Below, in pieces: positions 43,920-53,044 of a stretch of 64,000 bases of DNA. Numbering within the stretch: position 1 is the first letter of the stretch; each line of letters opens with the position of its first letter. The DNA lies in assembly GCF_001308195.1 (NCBI RefSeq), contig NZ_JXDF01000012.1, positions 79,262 through 143,261 of the forward strand. The letters run 5' to 3'. Made by a program: the position numbers and the translations under genes. Below the pieces are notes generated by a model, which worked only from the letters and a program-made list of their open reading frames with translations, had not been told where the DNA came from and made no database searches. The DNA comes from Apilactobacillus kunkeei (GTDB lineage Bacteria; Bacillota; Bacilli; Lactobacillales; Lactobacillaceae).

Positions 43920-44531
43920 TTGACTGAGTTTTATTTTGTTCGCCACGGTAAAACATTCGCCAATCAACAGGGGTTAAAGCAGGGGACGATTAACTCTGAA
44001 ATCACCTACTTATCCGATTTAGGGAAGCAACAAGCACAGCATTTACATGATCATTTTGACATTAGTTTTGCCGATAAAATCTATGTAAGTCCACTTCAAA
44101 GAACTCAAGATACTGCTAATTATTTAAATGCTGGAGTCGGTCTACCGATCGAAAAAGACGAACGATTGTTGGAAATTTCATATGGTAAGTGGGATGGTCA
44201 ATCCAATGCCGAATTGATGAAGACCTATCCAGAAGTCTTCGATGAAGAACTAGAGGATGTACTACCTAGTTATGCACCGCTAGCCGATGGGGAAACCTTT
44301 GAACACGTCGAACAACGCGTCAGTGAGTTCATGGAAGAAGTCGCTGCGAAGTATCCAGATGGCAAGTTCATCTTGGTATCACATGGTTTTACTGTGAAGT
44401 CAGCCATGTTGGTGGCATTAAGACAACAAGATGATCCAATGTCTGTGATTGAACCTGACAACACTTCCGTGACAAAGATTAGATTGAAGAATCATCAATA
44501 CTACGTGGATTACTTTAACCGCATGTATTAA
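43920..44531 (+). CDS. Histidine phosphatase family protein (phosphoglycerate mutase-like)
   Basis: 203 residues. The catalytic RHG motif is FVRHGKTFANQQG at the N-terminus, with SPLQRTQDTANYL, LLEISYGKWDGQSN and the second His in VSHGFTVKSAMLV. Too divergent from dPGM for a confident glycolytic role; relatives include phosphatases of many metabolites. Its place next to serCA recalls the missing serB, and a phosphoserine phosphatase activity of this family is known in other bacteria, but that is speculation. TTG start after AAAGGAGAG. Confidence 0.88.
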   Translation: MTEFYFVRHGKTFANQQGLKQGTINSEITYLSDLGKQQAQHLHDHFDISFADKIYVSPLQRTQDTANYLNAGVGLPIEKDERLLEISYGKWDGQSNAELMKTYPEVFDEELEDVLPSYAPLADGETFEHVEQRVSEFMEEVAAKYPDGKFILVSHGFTVKSAMLVALRQQDDPMSVIEPDNTSVTKIRLKNHQYYVDYFNRMY

Positions 44532-44534
44532 AAA

Positions 44535-44558
44535 AAGAGCCATACTGGCCCTTTTTTA
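44535..44558 (+). terminator. Terminator after the histidine phosphatase gene
   Basis: Stem GAGCCA/TGGCCC (one mismatch) followed by TTTTTT; overlaps the end of the convergent membrane-protein gene. Confidence 0.65.
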
Positions 44559-44924
44559 GTCGAACATCATTATCTGAATTGCTAGCACAATTGTTGATAG
44601 TGATATGATAAGTGTTTCTTTAAACGGAAAGTGACTACCTAGACCGATTATAAAGATTTCAATCAATAAGATGATAAACGATGCTGATAGCAGTTTCTTC
44701 TTACTGGCAGAAATGAAGGTAAAGATAACCTGGAATAGGTTAATAAAGATGATTAATACACCCAACAGAATAGTCTGTTGGTTAGTATTGTCACCAATAA
44801 TTAGTGGTAATGCTATGTATGTAAATATGAATAGGTTGATAAATGATCCGATGAGTTGAAACCCACCTGTAACAACGTCTCTACGAATCGTTTTTCCCTT
44901 CCTTCTATCAATATCAGTTATCAT
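44556..44924 (-). CDS. Hypothetical membrane protein, 122 residues
   Basis: Not recognised. It has a basic N-terminus (DRRKGKTIRRD) and four hydrophobic helices (about 20-42, 50-70, 77-95, 100-120). The ATG lacks a strong ribosome site. Convergent with the phosphatase gene, divergent from the YiiX-like gene. Confidence 0.65.
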   Translation of the reverse strand: MITDIDRRKGKTIRRDVVTGGFQLIGSFINLFIFTYIALPLIIGDNTNQQTILLGVLIIFINLFQVIFTFISASKKKLLSASFIILLIEIFIIGLGSHFPFKETLIISLSTIVLAIQIMMFD

Positions 44925-44978
44925 AAAATTCTCGATAATGTTATCATTTAAATATTAAAAATAAGAAAGAATTTAAAT

Positions 44979-45512
44979 ATGAAAAATGCGGATTTATTAC
45001 TAATCGAACCAAAGAAAGACGAATTTTCTAACTTAATTGCTAATTCAACATCTATTAAACATAACTATTCCCATGTTGCGCTAGTTTACGTAAACGATGA
45101 AGAAGCGTTTGTGATTCATGCGATTCCTAACCGTGGAGTCGTCAAACAAAGGATGAGTCAGTTTTTAGATGACCGAAACGATCAAAACATCGACTTGTAT
45201 CGAGTGACTAAGGATATCGATAGAGACGAAGTGATTGGTCGTGCGAAAGCAATGCTTGGCAAACCTTATAACAATCTCTTTTTGAATCAACATGCTAGTT
45301 TTTACTGCTCACAATTGGTGACACATGCCTATGAAAAAGAAGGGGTATTTGAGCTAACGCCATTACGATTTGGACAAGGCAAGCAGATTGATGAAGAGTG
45401 GGTCAATTACTATCAAGAATACGAAATGACGGTACCAACTGATGAAATGGGCAGTAGTCCAAACTCATTGGTAGAGTCTAAGATGATTAAGTTAGTTGAA
45501 CATGTCCAATAA
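44979..45512 (+). CDS. YiiX/YebB-like NlpC/P60-superfamily cysteine hydrolase
   Basis: 177 residues without signal peptide. The permuted papain-like pattern is visible: HVALVYVNDEEAFVIHAIPNRGV (His region) and FYCSQLVTHAYEKEGVF with the nucleophilic Cys. This order (His before Cys) is that of the YiiX/DUF830 branch rather than classical NlpC/P60. A cytoplasmic amidase or lipid-related hydrolase is possible; the substrate is unknown. Confidence 0.8.
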   Translation: MKNADLLLIEPKKDEFSNLIANSTSIKHNYSHVALVYVNDEEAFVIHAIPNRGVVKQRMSQFLDDRNDQNIDLYRVTKDIDRDEVIGRAKAMLGKPYNNLFLNQHASFYCSQLVTHAYEKEGVFELTPLRFGQGKQIDEEWVNYYQEYEMTVPTDEMGSSPNSLVESKMIKLVEHVQ

Positions 45513-45514
45513 AA

Positions 45515-45541
45515 AAAGAAGCCATCCTGGCTTCTTTTTTT
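45515..45541 (+). terminator. Terminator after the YiiX-like gene
   Basis: Perfect stem AGAAGCCA/TGGCTTCT, loop TCC, then T-run. Confidence 0.88.
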
Positions 45542-45674
45542 ATAGTTGTGGAAATTCTTGCATATCAAAGAGGTGGTGTTCACGAATAGTGGTGTAATCT
45601 TCGTTCATCCATGCTCATTCCATATGAGCAGCTTGGATTGCGGGAAAGTCTCTTAATAACTCTTCGTTTAGATT
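45540..45674 (-). pseudogene. Fragment of an unidentified gene with an in-frame TGA
   Basis: Minus strand, one frame reads NLNEELLRDFPAIQAAHME, a TGA (45615-45617), then AWMNEDYTTIREHHLFDMQ and a natural end FPQL with TAA. The composition looks protein-like across the stop, so this is probably the 3' end of a decayed gene. An ATG in this frame (MSSCNIKT) overlaps the end of the GH20 gene but has no ribosome site. The family is not recognised. Confidence 0.5.
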
Positions 45675-46788
45675 AGTCTTGATGTTGCAAGAACTCATTT
45701 AGATATTCTTGTGATAGTTGGTATATCTTAGCTGAACTGTATTTTTCGTGTGGTTCACTCCAGATACATAGGGCGGAGTCAATCTTTTGATTACCCTTGT
45801 AAATATCGGATGTATTATTGTCGTCCCAGACGCGTTCATTCCATTTGTCTAGAAGTTCCTTCCAATGAAAACGAGATGGTGCAGTGTACATCTTAGGGAA
45901 GTTAATTACATATAGATAGTAGAAGTTACAGTTAATTACCTTAAAACCATGATGGACCAATTGAGGAAGGGTGGCTCTTAATCTGATTAGTTCTTTTCTG
46001 TCGTCAGGATCACTTTGTTGGCCATTTTGACTCCAATAGAAGACGGTAATGTTTTTATGATACCTATTGATGGTTCGTTTATGAAAACTATCATTCCAGG
46101 CGGTTAGTTTATAACCCTTTCTATTTACAAATGAATCAATCGAGTTGATGTATTTAACGAAGTTATTTTCCTCAGTCTTGTTATCCAATGAGATTTCATC
46201 AGCGCCCATGCCAATATGATTGCCCTTAGGTAATAGTGGCAGGTATTCGGATAAGATTCTCTTAGAAAGCGTTAGGGTGCCTTTCTTGGAAAGTTTGAAT
46301 TCATTATAGCCGTCTCGATATACCAGTTGTTTCTTCAAACGACGACCGGATTTGGTATAACTAAGTAGTTTTAGAATTCCTTTGTCGTGTCCAGGGAGAT
46401 CGATTTCTGGAATTAACTCGATGTGTCTTTTTTGGGCATATTTAATCAGACTCTTTAGTTGAGCTTTACTTAGAAATGCCTTGTGAGTCTTACGATTGAA
46501 ATAGATACCATTTTTGACCTTGGCCTTTTTCGTAGTTTGACCCAGATAGCTGTTTTCGACACCAAATCGTTCATTGTCGGTCAAATGTAGTAGCATGAAT
46601 TCCGCATGATTTTTGGACAGGGTATCAATGTATTTACGGATTAATTTAGGTGAGTAAAACGATCGCGCACAATCCAATGTCATACCTTTATTACCCTGAA
46701 TGCTGTTGGCTGATGATGTAATCCCAAACGAGAAAGCATTTGATAATACAACAACGGCGGTTAAACAAGCACTGATGATTTTCTTCAC
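45673..46788 (-). CDS. Secreted GH20 beta-N-acetylhexosaminidase
   Basis: 371 residues. A signal peptide (about 1-27) is followed by a GH20 barrel: TLDCARSFYSPKLIRKYID at strand 1, LLHLTDNERFGVE, PEIDLPGHDKGIL, and the catalytic Asp-Glu pair in HIGMGADEISL. No extra domains. It would release terminal GlcNAc/GalNAc from wall fragments or host/plant glycans. The sequence ends cleanly and lies next to a gene fragment, suggesting past rearrangement here. Confidence 0.88.
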   Translation of the reverse strand: MKKIISACLTAVVVLSNAFSFGITSSANSIQGNKGMTLDCARSFYSPKLIRKYIDTLSKNHAEFMLLHLTDNERFGVENSYLGQTTKKAKVKNGIYFNRKTHKAFLSKAQLKSLIKYAQKRHIELIPEIDLPGHDKGILKLLSYTKSGRRLKKQLVYRDGYNEFKLSKKGTLTLSKRILSEYLPLLPKGNHIGMGADEISLDNKTEENNFVKYINSIDSFVNRKGYKLTAWNDSFHKRTINRYHKNITVFYWSQNGQQSDPDDRKELIRLRATLPQLVHHGFKVINCNFYYLYVINFPKMYTAPSRFHWKELLDKWNERVWDDNNTSDIYKGNQKIDSALCIWSEPHEKYSSAKIYQLSQEYLNEFLQHQD

Positions 46789-46880
46789 ATTATCGCTTCC
46801 TTATACTTATATGAAAATAAGTATATCATAATGAAATTGAAATGGAGATTTATACAAAATTAAACACATTGTCTTTAAAT

Positions 46881-46910
46881 TTTATAACGTTCTATAAACG
46901 TCTATAATTG
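46881..46910 (+). repeat. Three 10-bp direct repeats upstream of hsdR
   Basis: Consecutive decamers TTTATAACGT, TCTATAAACG, TCTATAATTG share TnTATAA and fall on the same helix face, 68 bases before hsdR. Possibly a binding array for a controller; could be AT-rich chance. Confidence 0.35.
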
Positions 46911-46977
46911 CCGCTTTAATTACAATCTTCCTATGATACAATAAATCTATACACACAATATATTAAGGTGAATTGAT

Positions 46978-49900
46978 ATGGCCAATTATAGAACGCAAAG
47001 CGAATTAGATTTCGAAAAAGAAATTGTCCACCAATTAACGATTGGAAGTAATCAGTGGACAGAACGAAAAGATTTATACGAAGCTACACCCGATAAATTA
47101 TGGGAAAACTTCAGAGAAAAACTTAATAGAAACAATATTGCAGTGTTAAAACATAAGGAACTAACTGATGAGGAGTTTAACCGTGTTAAAGCTCGCATCA
47201 GTAATGTAAAGAGTCCATACGATGCTGCTAAAATCCTAGATGCCGAAAATGGAATTGGTAAGATTGAGATTCCAAGAGACGACGCATCACTAGGGACTGT
47301 TACATTAAACATATTCTGGAAGGCAGATGTTGGCGGAGGACATTCAAGTTATGAAATCGTCCGCCAAGCCATCAGACCACGTTCAAATGACGATGATTCA
47401 GATCGTCGTTTTGATGTGACTTTATTAATCAATGGTCTTCCATTAATTCAAATTGAATTAAAGAAATCAACGGTTGAAATTAACCAAGCATTTAACCAAA
47501 TCAAAAAGTACGCCGGCGAAAACAAATACACTGACATTTACTCATTACTACAAATGTTTGTCATCATGAGTCCTGACAGCTCAGCTTACTTTGCTAACGC
47601 TCGTCCTGATGAATTCAACAAGTCATTTGTCTTCAAGTGGCGTGACGAGGATAACAATCCTGTCGAAAATGGGATGGACTTTGCTAAGTCAGCATTGAAT
47701 ATTCCAATGGCTCATAAACTAGTCAGTGAATACAAAGCCATTGATGAAGAACGTAAGAAGTTATTATTACTTCGTCCATACCAAATCTACGCGATTGAAG
47801 CGGTGCTAAAACGTATTAAAGAACACGAGAATGGATACGTTTGGCACACCACCGGTTCTGGTAAGACATTAACATCATACAAGACCGCTAAATTGGCTGC
47901 TCAAATGCCTTCAGTTGATAGAGTTGTCTTCTTAGTTGACCGTAAGGCATTAGATGATCAAACGGTTGGTAACTTTAGAGCTTACGCATCAAACGATGAT
48001 ATGACCATCAATAAGACCGACAATACTTCGAAATTACGTCAGGCCTTATTAAAGGGTGGCAATAACATCATCATCTCATCGATTCAAAAGATGGCTAATT
48101 TAGTTAATGCGGAAGAACAAGCTCAAGACGAAGGAAGAAATACCAGAGTATCTCAATCTAAGTTATTAGATAAACGAATTTGTTTCTTCGTTGATGAAGC
48201 GCACCGTTCCCAATTCGGAAAGATGCGTCAAGATATCAGCAATGCATTCAAGAATGCCAATTGGTACGGATATACCGGAACCCCAATCTTCCATGAAAAT
48301 AGAAAGAAGTTCCAAGGTGACCGTGGAGTTACCACCCAAGAACTATTCGGTAAAGAATGTCACCGCTATACCTTAGTTAACGCTCTAGAAGATCATGCAG
48401 TTCTTCCTTTTAACGTTGAACATGTGAACACCATTGCCAACGTTAATGAAATCGTTGAAGAAATCATGCAAAAAGAGACCGCTAAGGAACTAAAGAAAAA
48501 GGGCCAAGAACTAACCATCTCAGAAGAAAATGACATCAAAAATGAACTAAGCGAAATGTCTGATGTGGAAAAGGAATCATACCTTCCAAATGATATATAC
48601 GAAAAAGATGAACATTTGGATCAAGTTGTTGATTATATCTTAACCACAGGTCCTAAGAAGATGAGTCTAGGTAAAGGTAATTACAATGGAATTTTGGCCA
48701 CTAGTTCAATTCCAATGGCCATTCGTTATTACCAAAAATTCAAGGAACGTAAGAAATTACATCCAAATGATGTCGATAAAGATTGGCCTCGTGTTGCAAT
48801 TACATACTCACTAGCTGAAAACGATGATGCGCACAAGGAAAATATGGATGGAATGGATGAAGCAATAGCCGACTACAACGCCATGTTTGATACCAACTTC
48901 CATAACAACAATGAAGAAATTAATCTTTATAACGAAGATGTTGCGAAGAGAACTGCTCGTCGTGAATCTTATTATGCCCATTTAAAACGTGATCAAGAAA
49001 TCAACCTAGTAATTGTTGTGAACAGATTATTGACTGGTTTTGATGCACCACGTTTGAATACTTTATTTGTCGATAAGATGTTCGAATACGCGAACTTGAT
49101 TCAAGCATATTCAAGAACCAACCGTTTGGAAAATAATGATTTAAAACGTGAAGGTCAAATCGTCACATTTAGAAAGCCAGCTATCTCTCAACAAAATGAA
49201 GAAGATGCTTACCGCTTATACGGTGGTGAAGGTTCATACGAAGAACTAATGCGTCCTAAGTACATGGATGCGGTGGCTAAGTTCAAGAGTGAAGTTGCTC
49301 ATTTGAAACGCATCGCACCAAATGCTGATGCCGCCGATGATTTAAAGGGTAAGGAAGCAAAGGTTGATTTTGTAAAGACATTTAGACGTGTTAATACACA
49401 ATTGAACTCATTAACAATGTATAACGACTTTACTTGGGATAATGCCGAAGAAGAATTCGGGATTAGTGAAGATGAAGTCCAACACTACATTGGTAAGTTC
49501 CAACGTATTAAGTCCGAAATCCAAGAAAATCAAGATGATGATGAAGACGACGAACTAAGTAATTTGGACTTTTCACTTTCAATTGGATCAACCGTCTTAG
49601 TAGATTATGACTACATCACAGGTCTATTAAAAGAGTTGGTTGATATCCGTAACAGTTATGATACTGATGAAGAATATCAAGAAAACATGACTGATTACCT
49701 TCAAAAAGAAGCTGAAATTCAAGAACAGATTAATAAGTACGAAAAGTCTGGTCACGAAAAGCAAGCTGCATTGTTACGTGAAATCTTATCCTACTTGGAT
49801 GAACACGTGGTTGAACCAGATAAGTTTGATGATTTTGTTCAACAATATAAGACTAATAAACTAAATGGTTTGGTAAATGAATTCGCTGACAAGTGGGGAT

Positions 49901-50112
49901 TATATCCAGAAGAACTAAAACGGGTCGCAACAGAACGCCATCGAAACATTGAAGAAGGTTCTCACCTACAAAATCTCATCGACCATGGTGACTTAGACCA
50001 CGCCGCTGTACAACAAGGCGATGATAATCTTAAGATACCAATTATTTATAACGCTAAAGCAAATCAAAGTATCAATTCATTTATTGATAAAGATATTGAT
50101 GCATACCTATAA
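46978..50112 (+). CDS. hsdR: Type I restriction enzyme, HsdR subunit
   Basis: Motor/nuclease subunit of the HsdR2M2S1 complex, 1044 residues. The PD-(D/E)xK nuclease is near the N-terminus (RFDVTLLINGLPLIQIELK, about 142-162). SF2 helicase motifs follow: Walker A HTTGSGKTLTSYK, motif II FVDEAHRSQFGKM, motif III GYTGTPIF, motif VI region IQAYSRTNRL. A C-terminal helical region contacts HsdM. ATG follows AAGGTG. hsdM starts 11 bases downstream. Translocates DNA and cuts unmodified foreign DNA. Confidence 0.96.
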   Translation: MANYRTQSELDFEKEIVHQLTIGSNQWTERKDLYEATPDKLWENFREKLNRNNIAVLKHKELTDEEFNRVKARISNVKSPYDAAKILDAENGIGKIEIPRDDASLGTVTLNIFWKADVGGGHSSYEIVRQAIRPRSNDDDSDRRFDVTLLINGLPLIQIELKKSTVEINQAFNQIKKYAGENKYTDIYSLLQMFVIMSPDSSAYFANARPDEFNKSFVFKWRDEDNNPVENGMDFAKSALNIPMAHKLVSEYKAIDEERKKLLLLRPYQIYAIEAVLKRIKEHENGYVWHTTGSGKTLTSYKTAKLAAQMPSVDRVVFLVDRKALDDQTVGNFRAYASNDDMTINKTDNTSKLRQALLKGGNNIIISSIQKMANLVNAEEQAQDEGRNTRVSQSKLLDKRICFFVDEAHRSQFGKMRQDISNAFKNANWYGYTGTPIFHENRKKFQGDRGVTTQELFGKECHRYTLVNALEDHAVLPFNVEHVNTIANVNEIVEEIMQKETAKELKKKGQELTISEENDIKNELSEMSDVEKESYLPNDIYEKDEHLDQVVDYILTTGPKKMSLGKGNYNGILATSSIPMAIRYYQKFKERKKLHPNDVDKDWPRVAITYSLAENDDAHKENMDGMDEAIADYNAMFDTNFHNNNEEINLYNEDVAKRTARRESYYAHLKRDQEINLVIVVNRLLTGFDAPRLNTLFVDKMFEYANLIQAYSRTNRLENNDLKREGQIVTFRKPAISQQNEEDAYRLYGGEGSYEELMRPKYMDAVAKFKSEVAHLKRIAPNADAADDLKGKEAKVDFVKTFRRVNTQLNSLTMYNDFTWDNAEEEFGISEDEVQHYIGKFQRIKSEIQENQDDDEDDELSNLDFSLSIGSTVLVDYDYITGLLKELVDIRNSYDTDEEYQENMTDYLQKEAEIQEQINKYEKSGHEKQAALLREILSYLDEHVVEPDKFDDFVQQYKTNKLNGLVNEFADKWGLYPEELKRVATERHRNIEEGSHLQNLIDHGDLDHAAVQQGDDNLKIPIIYNAKANQSINSFIDKDIDAYL

Positions 50113-50123
50113 GGAGAATGAAC

Positions 50124-51734
50124 ATGCCTGAAGAAAAAACACAAAGCCTAGAAAGCGCTCTTTGGAGTGCCGCTGATGCATTACGAGGTAACATGGATGC
50201 CTCTGACTACAAGAACTATTTATTAGGATTAATTTTCTATCGTTTCCTATCAGTAAAAGCACTAAAGGCCTTTGCTGAAAGCAACCGTATGGATGAAAAT
50301 AACCATGCAGAATTAAAGAAACAATACACACAATTCTTGGATCCAAATAACATGATTGGTGACATTAAGACTAGAGAAGCCACTATGTCATCACTATTGA
50401 ACAAGAATGGATACCACATTGAACCAGAAAACCTATACAGTTCACTAATAGATAACATTAATGATGGTAGCTTTGAAATTGAACAATTAGAAACCGCTTT
50501 GCATGAACTAGAATTATCAACCAATAACCAAAGTTCACACAACGATTTCGACGGTTTATTCCAAGATGTTGATTTACACAGTAACAAGCTTGGTGGAACT
50601 ATTCGTCAAAGAAACCACGCCATTAGTGAAACCATGTTGGCATTAAACAGCATTGATTTATTCGGTCACAATGGGGATGTATTGGGGGATGCATACGAAT
50701 ACCTAATCGCCCAATTCGCCAGTGATGCTGGTAAGAAGGCCGGAGAATTCTATACTCCACGCCAAGTATCTGACATCATCTCACAAATTGTGACTTACAA
50801 ACGTAATGGTGGGGATGACCAAATCAGAACTATTTATGATCCAGCCGTTGGTTCAGGTTCATTACTATTGAACGTGGCCCAACACGTGGATAGACCAGAA
50901 CTAATCAAGTACCACGGTCAAGAACTAAACACCACTACTTACAACTTGGCTCGTATGAACTTAATGCTTCACGGTGTCTCATACGAAGACATGGAACTAC
51001 GTAATGGTGATACCTTGGACAAGGATTGGCCTGTTGAAGAACCATACCAATTCGACGCCGTTGTAATGAATCCACCATACTCAGCTAAGTGGGATAACGA
51101 TGACTCACGTCTAGCTGATCCAAGATTCAGAGATTATGGAGCACTTCCTCCAAAGTCTAAGGCTGATTTTGCATTCTTATTACACGGCTTATACCACTTG
51201 AAGGAAAACGGTACGATGGGAATTGTGCTTCCTCACGGTGTCCTATTTAGAGGTGCTAAGGAAGGTAAGATTCGTGAAAAGCTGATTGAAGATAACAGAA
51301 TCGATGCAGTAATCGGTCTACCAGCCAACATCTTCCATTCAACAAGTATTCCTACTCTAGTATTGGTGTTGAAGAAGAATAAGGATAACTCAGACGTTCT
51401 ATTCATCGATGCTTCTAGAGAATTCGAAAAGGGTAAGAACCAAAATAATATCACCGAAGAAAATATCGAAAAAATCATCGATACCTACAAAAACAGAAAA
51501 GACGTCGACAAGTATGCCCACGTCGCAAGTTACGATGAAATTAAAGAAAATGATTTCAATCTAAACATTCCTCGTTATGTTGATACATTCGAACCAGAAC
51601 CAGATATTGATATTAACGAAGTAAAACAAAACATCGCAGATCTTGATGCTGAAATCGCAAAGGTTCAAAAAGAATTCGATGAAATGGCAGCCGATTTAGT
51701 TGAAACGGATGTGGATAAGAATGACAAAGACTAA
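50124..51734 (+). CDS. hsdM: Type I restriction-modification system, HsdM methyltransferase subunit
   Basis: N6-adenine methyltransferase, 536 residues. Helical N-terminal domain (about 1-160), SAM-binding IYDPAVGSGSLLLNVAQHV, and catalytic NPPYSAKW (NPPY motif). ATG 50124 has AAGGAG at 8 bases; ATG 50118 is too close. The end overlaps hsdS by 14 bases, so HsdM and the first HsdS are translated together. Confidence 0.96.
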   Translation: MPEEKTQSLESALWSAADALRGNMDASDYKNYLLGLIFYRFLSVKALKAFAESNRMDENNHAELKKQYTQFLDPNNMIGDIKTREATMSSLLNKNGYHIEPENLYSSLIDNINDGSFEIEQLETALHELELSTNNQSSHNDFDGLFQDVDLHSNKLGGTIRQRNHAISETMLALNSIDLFGHNGDVLGDAYEYLIAQFASDAGKKAGEFYTPRQVSDIISQIVTYKRNGGDDQIRTIYDPAVGSGSLLLNVAQHVDRPELIKYHGQELNTTTYNLARMNLMLHGVSYEDMELRNGDTLDKDWPVEEPYQFDAVVMNPPYSAKWDNDDSRLADPRFRDYGALPPKSKADFAFLLHGLYHLKENGTMGIVLPHGVLFRGAKEGKIREKLIEDNRIDAVIGLPANIFHSTSIPTLVLVLKKNKDNSDVLFIDASREFEKGKNQNNITEENIEKIIDTYKNRKDVDKYAHVASYDEIKENDFNLNIPRYVDTFEPEPDIDINEVKQNIADLDAEIAKVQKEFDEMAADLVETDVDKNDKD

Positions 51735-52902
51735 TGTGCCTAGACTTAGATTTAGAGGATTTAGTGGTGAATGGAAGAATGATATTTTAGAAAATAATGT
51801 TAACTTTGTTCAGGGAAATGATGGAACTGATAAAGGTCTCCCCGTTTTAACAATTTCTGCAGGAAAAGGGTGGATGAATCAAAAAGATAGATTCGGAACT
51901 GTATTAGCAGGTAATGAGTTAAAAAATTATACTTTACTAAAAAAGGGTCAATTGTCTTATAACCATGGAAATTCTAAACTTGCTGAATATGGTGCAGTCT
52001 TCTGCTTAAGGAATTATGACAAAGCACTTGTACCAAGGGTATACCATAGTTTTGAATTGAAAAATGGTGACTCAAATTTTATTGAAAAATTGTTCGAATC
52101 CAAAATCCCTGATAGGCAACTTAGGAAATTGATTACTTCTGGTGCTAGAATGGATGGACTATTGAATATTAATAAGAAGGCATTTGGCAGCATATCGTTA
52201 AACTTTCCTTCCCAATATGAACAACAAAAGATTGGTTCATTCTTTACAAGGATGGATAAAATTATCGAACTTCAAATACAAAAGCTAGAACAATTAAAGA
52301 AACTAAAACATGGATATCTACAAAAGATGTTCCCACAAGATGGAGAATCAATACCTAGGTTGAGATTTAGTGGATTTAGTGGGGGATGGAAAAAGAAAAA
52401 CATTTCTGAAATCACGACACGTTTAGATAATAAGCGTGTTCCTGTTAAAGAACAGGATAGGGTTTCTGGGAATGTTCCATATTACGGTGCTAATGGAATA
52501 CAAGGATATGTTGAAAGTTTCACTCATACTGGTAATAATATTCTAATTGCTGAAGATGGAGCTAGTGATGTAAATAACTATCCAGTGATATTTACAAAAG
52601 GTAATATATGGGTAAATAACCATGCTCATGTATTGCAAAGTAAAGATAATAAATCAGATTCTAGTTTTATGTCATATGCTCTAAAACTTATTAGATATGA
52701 AAAATACTTAACGGGTAATGGTAGATATAAACTAAATGCTGATGTATTGATGAAAATAAATCTTTTAGTACCAAGTATAGGAGAGCAACAAAAAATCAGT
52801 AAATTTTTCTCTAAGTTAGATCAGTTTATAAATAATCAATCAAAAAAAATAGACTCCTTAAAACAACAAAAGAAAGCGTATCTACAAAAGATGTTCATAT
52901 AA
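51721..52902 (+). CDS. hsdS: Type I restriction-modification specificity subunit HsdS (copy 1)
   Basis: Recognises the bipartite target. The 393 residues contain two target-recognition domains, each introduced by a PRLRFRGFSGEWK- or PRLRFSGFSGGWK-type motif, and two conserved helical spacers ending HGYLQKMFP and AYLQKMFI. ATG 51721 overlaps the end of hsdM. More AT-rich than hsdR/hsdM, as expected for exchangeable specificity genes. Followed by its own terminator. Confidence 0.93.
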   Translation: MTKTNVPRLRFRGFSGEWKNDILENNVNFVQGNDGTDKGLPVLTISAGKGWMNQKDRFGTVLAGNELKNYTLLKKGQLSYNHGNSKLAEYGAVFCLRNYDKALVPRVYHSFELKNGDSNFIEKLFESKIPDRQLRKLITSGARMDGLLNINKKAFGSISLNFPSQYEQQKIGSFFTRMDKIIELQIQKLEQLKKLKHGYLQKMFPQDGESIPRLRFSGFSGGWKKKNISEITTRLDNKRVPVKEQDRVSGNVPYYGANGIQGYVESFTHTGNNILIAEDGASDVNNYPVIFTKGNIWVNNHAHVLQSKDNKSDSSFMSYALKLIRYEKYLTGNGRYKLNADVLMKINLLVPSIGEQQKISKFFSKLDQFINNQSKKIDSLKQQKKAYLQKMFI

Positions 52903-52905
52903 ATT

Positions 52906-52952
52906 AAAAAGTCACAAAAGATATTTATTAAATATTTTTTGTGACTTTTTGA
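52906..52952 (+). terminator. Terminator between the two hsdS genes
   Basis: 14-bp stem AAAAAGTCACAAAA/TTTTGTGACTTTTT with an AT-rich inner part. It separates the two specificity genes transcriptionally. Confidence 0.85.
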
Positions 52953-52998
52953 GTAAAAGAATGAATATATTTTCAGATGTATATATCATGATTCTATA

Positions 52999-53007
52999 TG
53001 ATAAAAT
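52999..53007 (+). promoter_or_regulatory. Extended -10 before the second hsdS
   Basis: TG-A-TAAAAT, 38 bases before the start of hsdS copy 2; no good -35. Confidence 0.4.
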
Positions 53008-53044
53008 ATAGATTAGTTAATGATTACGGAGAAAAGAGCTTTTT

